DNA from: Rhodospirillaceae bacterium
GTDB taxonomy: Bacteria > Pseudomonadota > Alphaproteobacteria > UBA6615
Length of the DNA: 64,000 nt
Reading direction: 5' to 3'
Assembly (NCBI GenBank): GCA_018702955.1
Contig: JABJEK010000057.1
Span: forward strand, 1-64,000
Positions 61,662 through 64,000 of this stretch are shown here, in pieces. The notes under the pieces are model-generated. The model saw nothing but the letters and a program-made list of their open reading frames with translations. It was not told the origin of the DNA and made no database searches. The translations under genes were made by a program, and so were the position numbers. Position 1 is the first letter of the stretch, and every line of letters begins with the position of its first letter.

Positions 61662-63536
61662 ATGACTAGTTTTATCGCCGAAATGGACCCGAGCCAGCTC
61701 GGGATGTGGCTGACCTTCGCCGTGATTCTCGTGGCGCTGGTCATGTACACGCTCGAACGGCTGACGTTCGAACTGACCTCGCTCGGCGTGATCTGTGTCC
61801 TGCTGGTGTTTTTCCACTTTGTCCCGGTCGTGGATGCGGACGGCCACAATATCCTCAATCCCACGCGACTATTGGCCGGTTTCGCCAACCCCGCGCTGCT
61901 GACGGTCGTGGCCTTGCTGGTGATGGGCGAAGGGCTGGCACGTACCGGTGTGCTCGAGGCCGGCGCGCAGATGTTCTTCCGCTACGGGCGCGGTCATGCC
62001 GCCCTGGCAACAGGGCTGGCCTTTGTGGCTGTACTGGTCGTCAGCGGGTTCATGAACAACACGCCTGTGGTGGTCATCTTCATTCCGATCATGCAGGCGT
62101 TGGCCTCGCGCCTGGGACAATCGCCCTCGCGGCTGATGATGCCGCTATCCTTCGCCGCAATCCTCGGCGGCATGGTGACCCTGATCGGCTCCAGCACGAA
62201 CCTGCTCGTGTCCGGCATGCTGATCGAACTGGGCAATGAAGGATTCTCGTTCTTCCAGTTTGCGTTACCCGGCGCCGCACTGGCCTTGGTCGGCGTCGTC
62301 TATGTGATTTTCGTCTGTCCGCGGTTGCTGCCGGAACGCGCGTTACTGACCAATGCGATCGCCGGTGGCGGGCGCCAGTTCATGGCCGAAGTCGCCGTGA
62401 CGGAAGACTCCAAGTTTCACGGCATGCAGCCGCGTGGCGGTTTCTTCCCGGACCTCAAGGACATGACGGTGCGGGTGATTATCCATGAGGGTGAATCCTT
62501 CATGCCGCCGTTTGACGATGCATTCCGGCTTTCCGACGGCGATATCCTGGTTGTCGCGGCGACCCGTGCGGCGTTGACCGAGGCGCTCAAGGGCGAGCCC
62601 GAACAATTCCACCCCGAACTGGGCCAGGACTGGGAACGCTTCGAGGGCGAGGATGGCGCGCAACGCTGGCAGGTCGGAAACCAGGTCCTGGCTGAAGCGA
62701 TGGTGACGCCGGCCTCGCGGCTGGTTGGCCAGACACTCACGCAGATTGGTTTTCGCTACCAGTATCATTGCGTGGTGTTGGGCATTCAGCGCCGCTCTCA
62801 GATGATCCGGGCGCGGGTGACAGAAATCCGGCTGGAGCCGGGAGATGTTCTTCTGATGCAGGGGCGCGAGAGCGATGTTGAATCCCTGCGCGGCAATCAG
62901 GACATCCTGTTGGTCGAGTGGACTGCTGCCGAGATGCCGGCGGTCCACCACGCTACCAGTACGCTGGTTATCTTCGCCGCCGTGATCGGTTCGGCTGCGC
63001 TGGGGCTGGTTCCTATCGAGATTGCAACGCTGGTCGGGGCCGGTGCGATGCTTGCGACCGGCGTATTGAACATCCGTCAGGCCGCGCGCGCCATCGACCG
63101 GACGATCGTGATGATGATCGCTGCGGCATTGGCGCTCGGCAGCGCGTTGCAGGCTACCGGCGGTGCTGAATTTCTCGCGGGTTTGTTGTTGAGCGCCGTG
63201 GGTGATGCGTCGCCGGCGGTGATTTTGTCGGCGTTCTTCCTGCTGGTGGCTGTGCTGGCCAATATCATCAGCACCAAGGCGACCGCCGTGTTGTTCACAC
63301 CGATCGCCGTCGGGTTGGCGAACGGCCTTGCGCTGCCCATCGAGCCGTTCGCCGTGGCGGTCGTATTTGCGGCGAACTGCTCCTTCGCCTCGCCGGTGGG
63401 GTATCAAACCAACCTTCTGGTGATGGCACCGGGCAACTACCGATTCGTCGATTTTGTGCGGGTTGGAACACCTCTGTTGATCATTGTCTGGCTGATCTTC
63501 AGCCTGGTTGCGCCCTGGTATTACGGGCTTATTTGA
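61662..63536 (+). CDS. SLC13/NhaD-type permease with two TrkA-C domains
   Basis: A 624-residue membrane protein of the CitMHS/SLC13/ArsB-like group. N-terminal membrane part (about 15-220) with FANPALLTVVALLVMGEGLARTG and GGMVTLIGSSTNLLVSG; a cytoplasmic middle (about 225-420) with two TrkA-C (RCK_C)-like repeats (VRVIIHEGESFMPPFDDAFRLSDGDILVVAA and the later VLGIQRRSQMIRARVTEIRLEPGDVLLMQG); a second membrane half ending with SPVGYQTNLLVMAPGNYRFVDFVRVG. Related proteins move dicarboxylates or sulfate; the substrate here is unknown. It stands before serC. Confidence 0.9.
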   Translation: MTSFIAEMDPSQLGMWLTFAVILVALVMYTLERLTFELTSLGVICVLLVFFHFVPVVDADGHNILNPTRLLAGFANPALLTVVALLVMGEGLARTGVLEAGAQMFFRYGRGHAALATGLAFVAVLVVSGFMNNTPVVVIFIPIMQALASRLGQSPSRLMMPLSFAAILGGMVTLIGSSTNLLVSGMLIELGNEGFSFFQFALPGAALALVGVVYVIFVCPRLLPERALLTNAIAGGGRQFMAEVAVTEDSKFHGMQPRGGFFPDLKDMTVRVIIHEGESFMPPFDDAFRLSDGDILVVAATRAALTEALKGEPEQFHPELGQDWERFEGEDGAQRWQVGNQVLAEAMVTPASRLVGQTLTQIGFRYQYHCVVLGIQRRSQMIRARVTEIRLEPGDVLLMQGRESDVESLRGNQDILLVEWTAAEMPAVHHATSTLVIFAAVIGSAALGLVPIEIATLVGAGAMLATGVLNIRQAARAIDRTIVMMIAAALALGSALQATGGAEFLAGLLLSAVGDASPAVILSAFFLLVAVLANIISTKATAVLFTPIAVGLANGLALPIEPFAVAVVFAANCSFASPVGYQTNLLVMAPGNYRFVDFVRVGTPLLIIVWLIFSLVAPWYYGLI

Positions 63537-63594
63537 TCCCGCCCTTGATCAGTACGGGACCTGCGACAATGCGGCTATTGACCCGACGAGAAAT

Positions 63595-63656
63595 ACTTCT
63601 AGTTTCTGCAGCGGGCCACACCTCCCCAACGAGGTGCGGCGTTCTGTAAGGAGCGC
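63595..63656 (+). promoter_or_regulatory. SerC-type leader hairpin
   Basis: Just upstream of serC lies CACCTC-CCCAAC-GAGGTG (63619-63624 with 63631-63636), extended outside by GCC/GGC, then GTTCTGTAAGGAG with the ribosome site. TTCTGCAG precedes it. A hairpin at this place with the final part touching the ribosome site is the description of the SerC leader known from alphaproteobacteria. Confidence 0.6.
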
Positions 63657-63659
63657 GTC

Positions 63660-64000
63660 ATGACGCAAACAACGAATAAACCGGGCACCCGTCCGGCTTC
63701 ACCCCTCTTTTCTTCTGGCCCCTGCGCCAAGCGACCCGGCTGGTCGCTGGATGCGCTGACCGATGCGAGCATCGGTCGTTCGCATCGCGCGAAGGGACCC
63801 AAGGCCAAACTCCAGCGTGTCATTGAAGACAGCCGGTCGATCCTGGGAATTCCCGAGGATTACCGGATCGGCATCGTGCCCGCCTCGGATACCGGCGCGT
63901 TCGAGATGGCCATGTGGTCCGTGCTCGGTGCGCGGCCCATCGATATCCTCGCCTGGGAAAGTTTTGGCCAGGGATGGGCCACGGATGTGGTCAAGCAGCT
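63660..64000 (+). CDS. serC: Phosphoserine aminotransferase, N-terminal part (runs off the right edge)
   Basis: PLP enzyme of serine synthesis. The visible 113 residues start [20 protein letters not shown] and continue [38 protein letters not shown], and [15 protein letters not shown], the pattern of the alphaproteobacterial SerC type. The frame stays open to base 64000. AAGGAG precedes the ATG. The serC leader hairpin lies immediately upstream; serA usually follows, outside the window. Confidence 0.94.
   Translation, partial: MTQTTNKPGTRPASPLFSSGPCAKRPGWSLDALTDASIGRSHRAKGPKAKLQRVIEDSRSILGIPEDYRIGIVPASDTGAFEMAMWSVLGARPIDILAWESFGQGWATDVVKQ

Noticed and set aside
1-64000. Mobile elements, CRISPR arrays, prophage or tRNA genes
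   Set aside because: I looked through the intergenic regions and found no transposase, integrase, repeat-spacer pattern or cloverleaf sequence.

Overview
This is a GC-rich chromosomal window from an alphaproteobacterium, most likely a Rhodospirillales-like lineage. The lineage call is inference from gene content: a class I lysyl-tRNA synthetase, TrcR (DUF1013), DUF1192, DUF465 and DUF4164 proteins, COQ9, an N-terminally extended dihydropteroate synthase, the zapA / 6S RNA / fthC arrangement, a SerC-type leader and the ruvCAB-ybgC-tolQRAB-pal-cpoB-tilS-ftsH-folP-glmM order. I see no insertion sequence, prophage, CRISPR array, tRNA, rRNA or obvious genomic island. The window is almost entirely core genome with tight gene spacing.

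Layout. 1-6.5 kb: 3' end of groEL with its terminator and an inverted repeat pair, a 3-hydroxyisobutyrate dehydrogenase-like gene with a TerB-like gene, an AEC permease and a large DinG/XPD-type helicase. 6.6-13.7 kb: a small Pro/Ala-rich unknown, lysK, a class IV aminotransferase, def-COQ9, an MFS permease and purE-purK. 13.9-17.3 kb: a stand-alone GGDEF protein, two divergent DUF465 genes, an acyl-CoA synthetase and DUF1192. 17.4-22.1 kb: quinone oxidoreductase, trcR, a probable small-RNA interval, then metY, a hydrolase and a thioesterase. 22.1-25.5 kb (minus strand): PPi-type phosphofructokinase, a MetE-like enzyme, hsp20 with a sigma-32-like promoter and ROSE-like leader, and rpmE. 25.7-27.5 kb: an MsbA-like ABC exporter. 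27.5-34.7 kb (minus strand): unknown gene, class I aldolase, thiE, efp, suhB, a periplasmic OmpA-like protein and a MotA/MotB-like channel pair. 34.9-39.1 kb: a LysR regulator, then tkt-gap. 39.3-41.7 kb: DUF4164, zapA, 6S RNA, fthC and ymdB. 41.9-57.8 kb: yebC, ruvCAB, ybgC, tolQRAB, pal, cpoB, tilS, ftsH, folP, glmM and thiD. 57.8-64 kb: two EamA permeases, an AraC/O6-methylguanine methyltransferase fusion, two MaoC hydratases, an SLC13/TrkA-C permease and the 5' end of serC behind a leader hairpin.

How the genes work together. Cell-envelope work dominates the second half. The complete Tol-Pal machine (TolQ, TolR, TolA, TolB, Pal, CpoB, YbgC) lies beside FtsH and GlmM. A second putative ion-driven MotA/MotB-like unit with its own OmpA-like periplasmic partner lies at 27.5-30.9 kb. 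Central carbon metabolism is represented by pfp, tkt, gap and fbaB, with no pgk in the window. One-carbon, thiamine, purine and amino-acid genes fill the rest. The points most worth following are the second motor, the three-terminator interval after trcR, the hsp20 leader, and two genes (thiE, fthC) with no ordinary start codon in frame.
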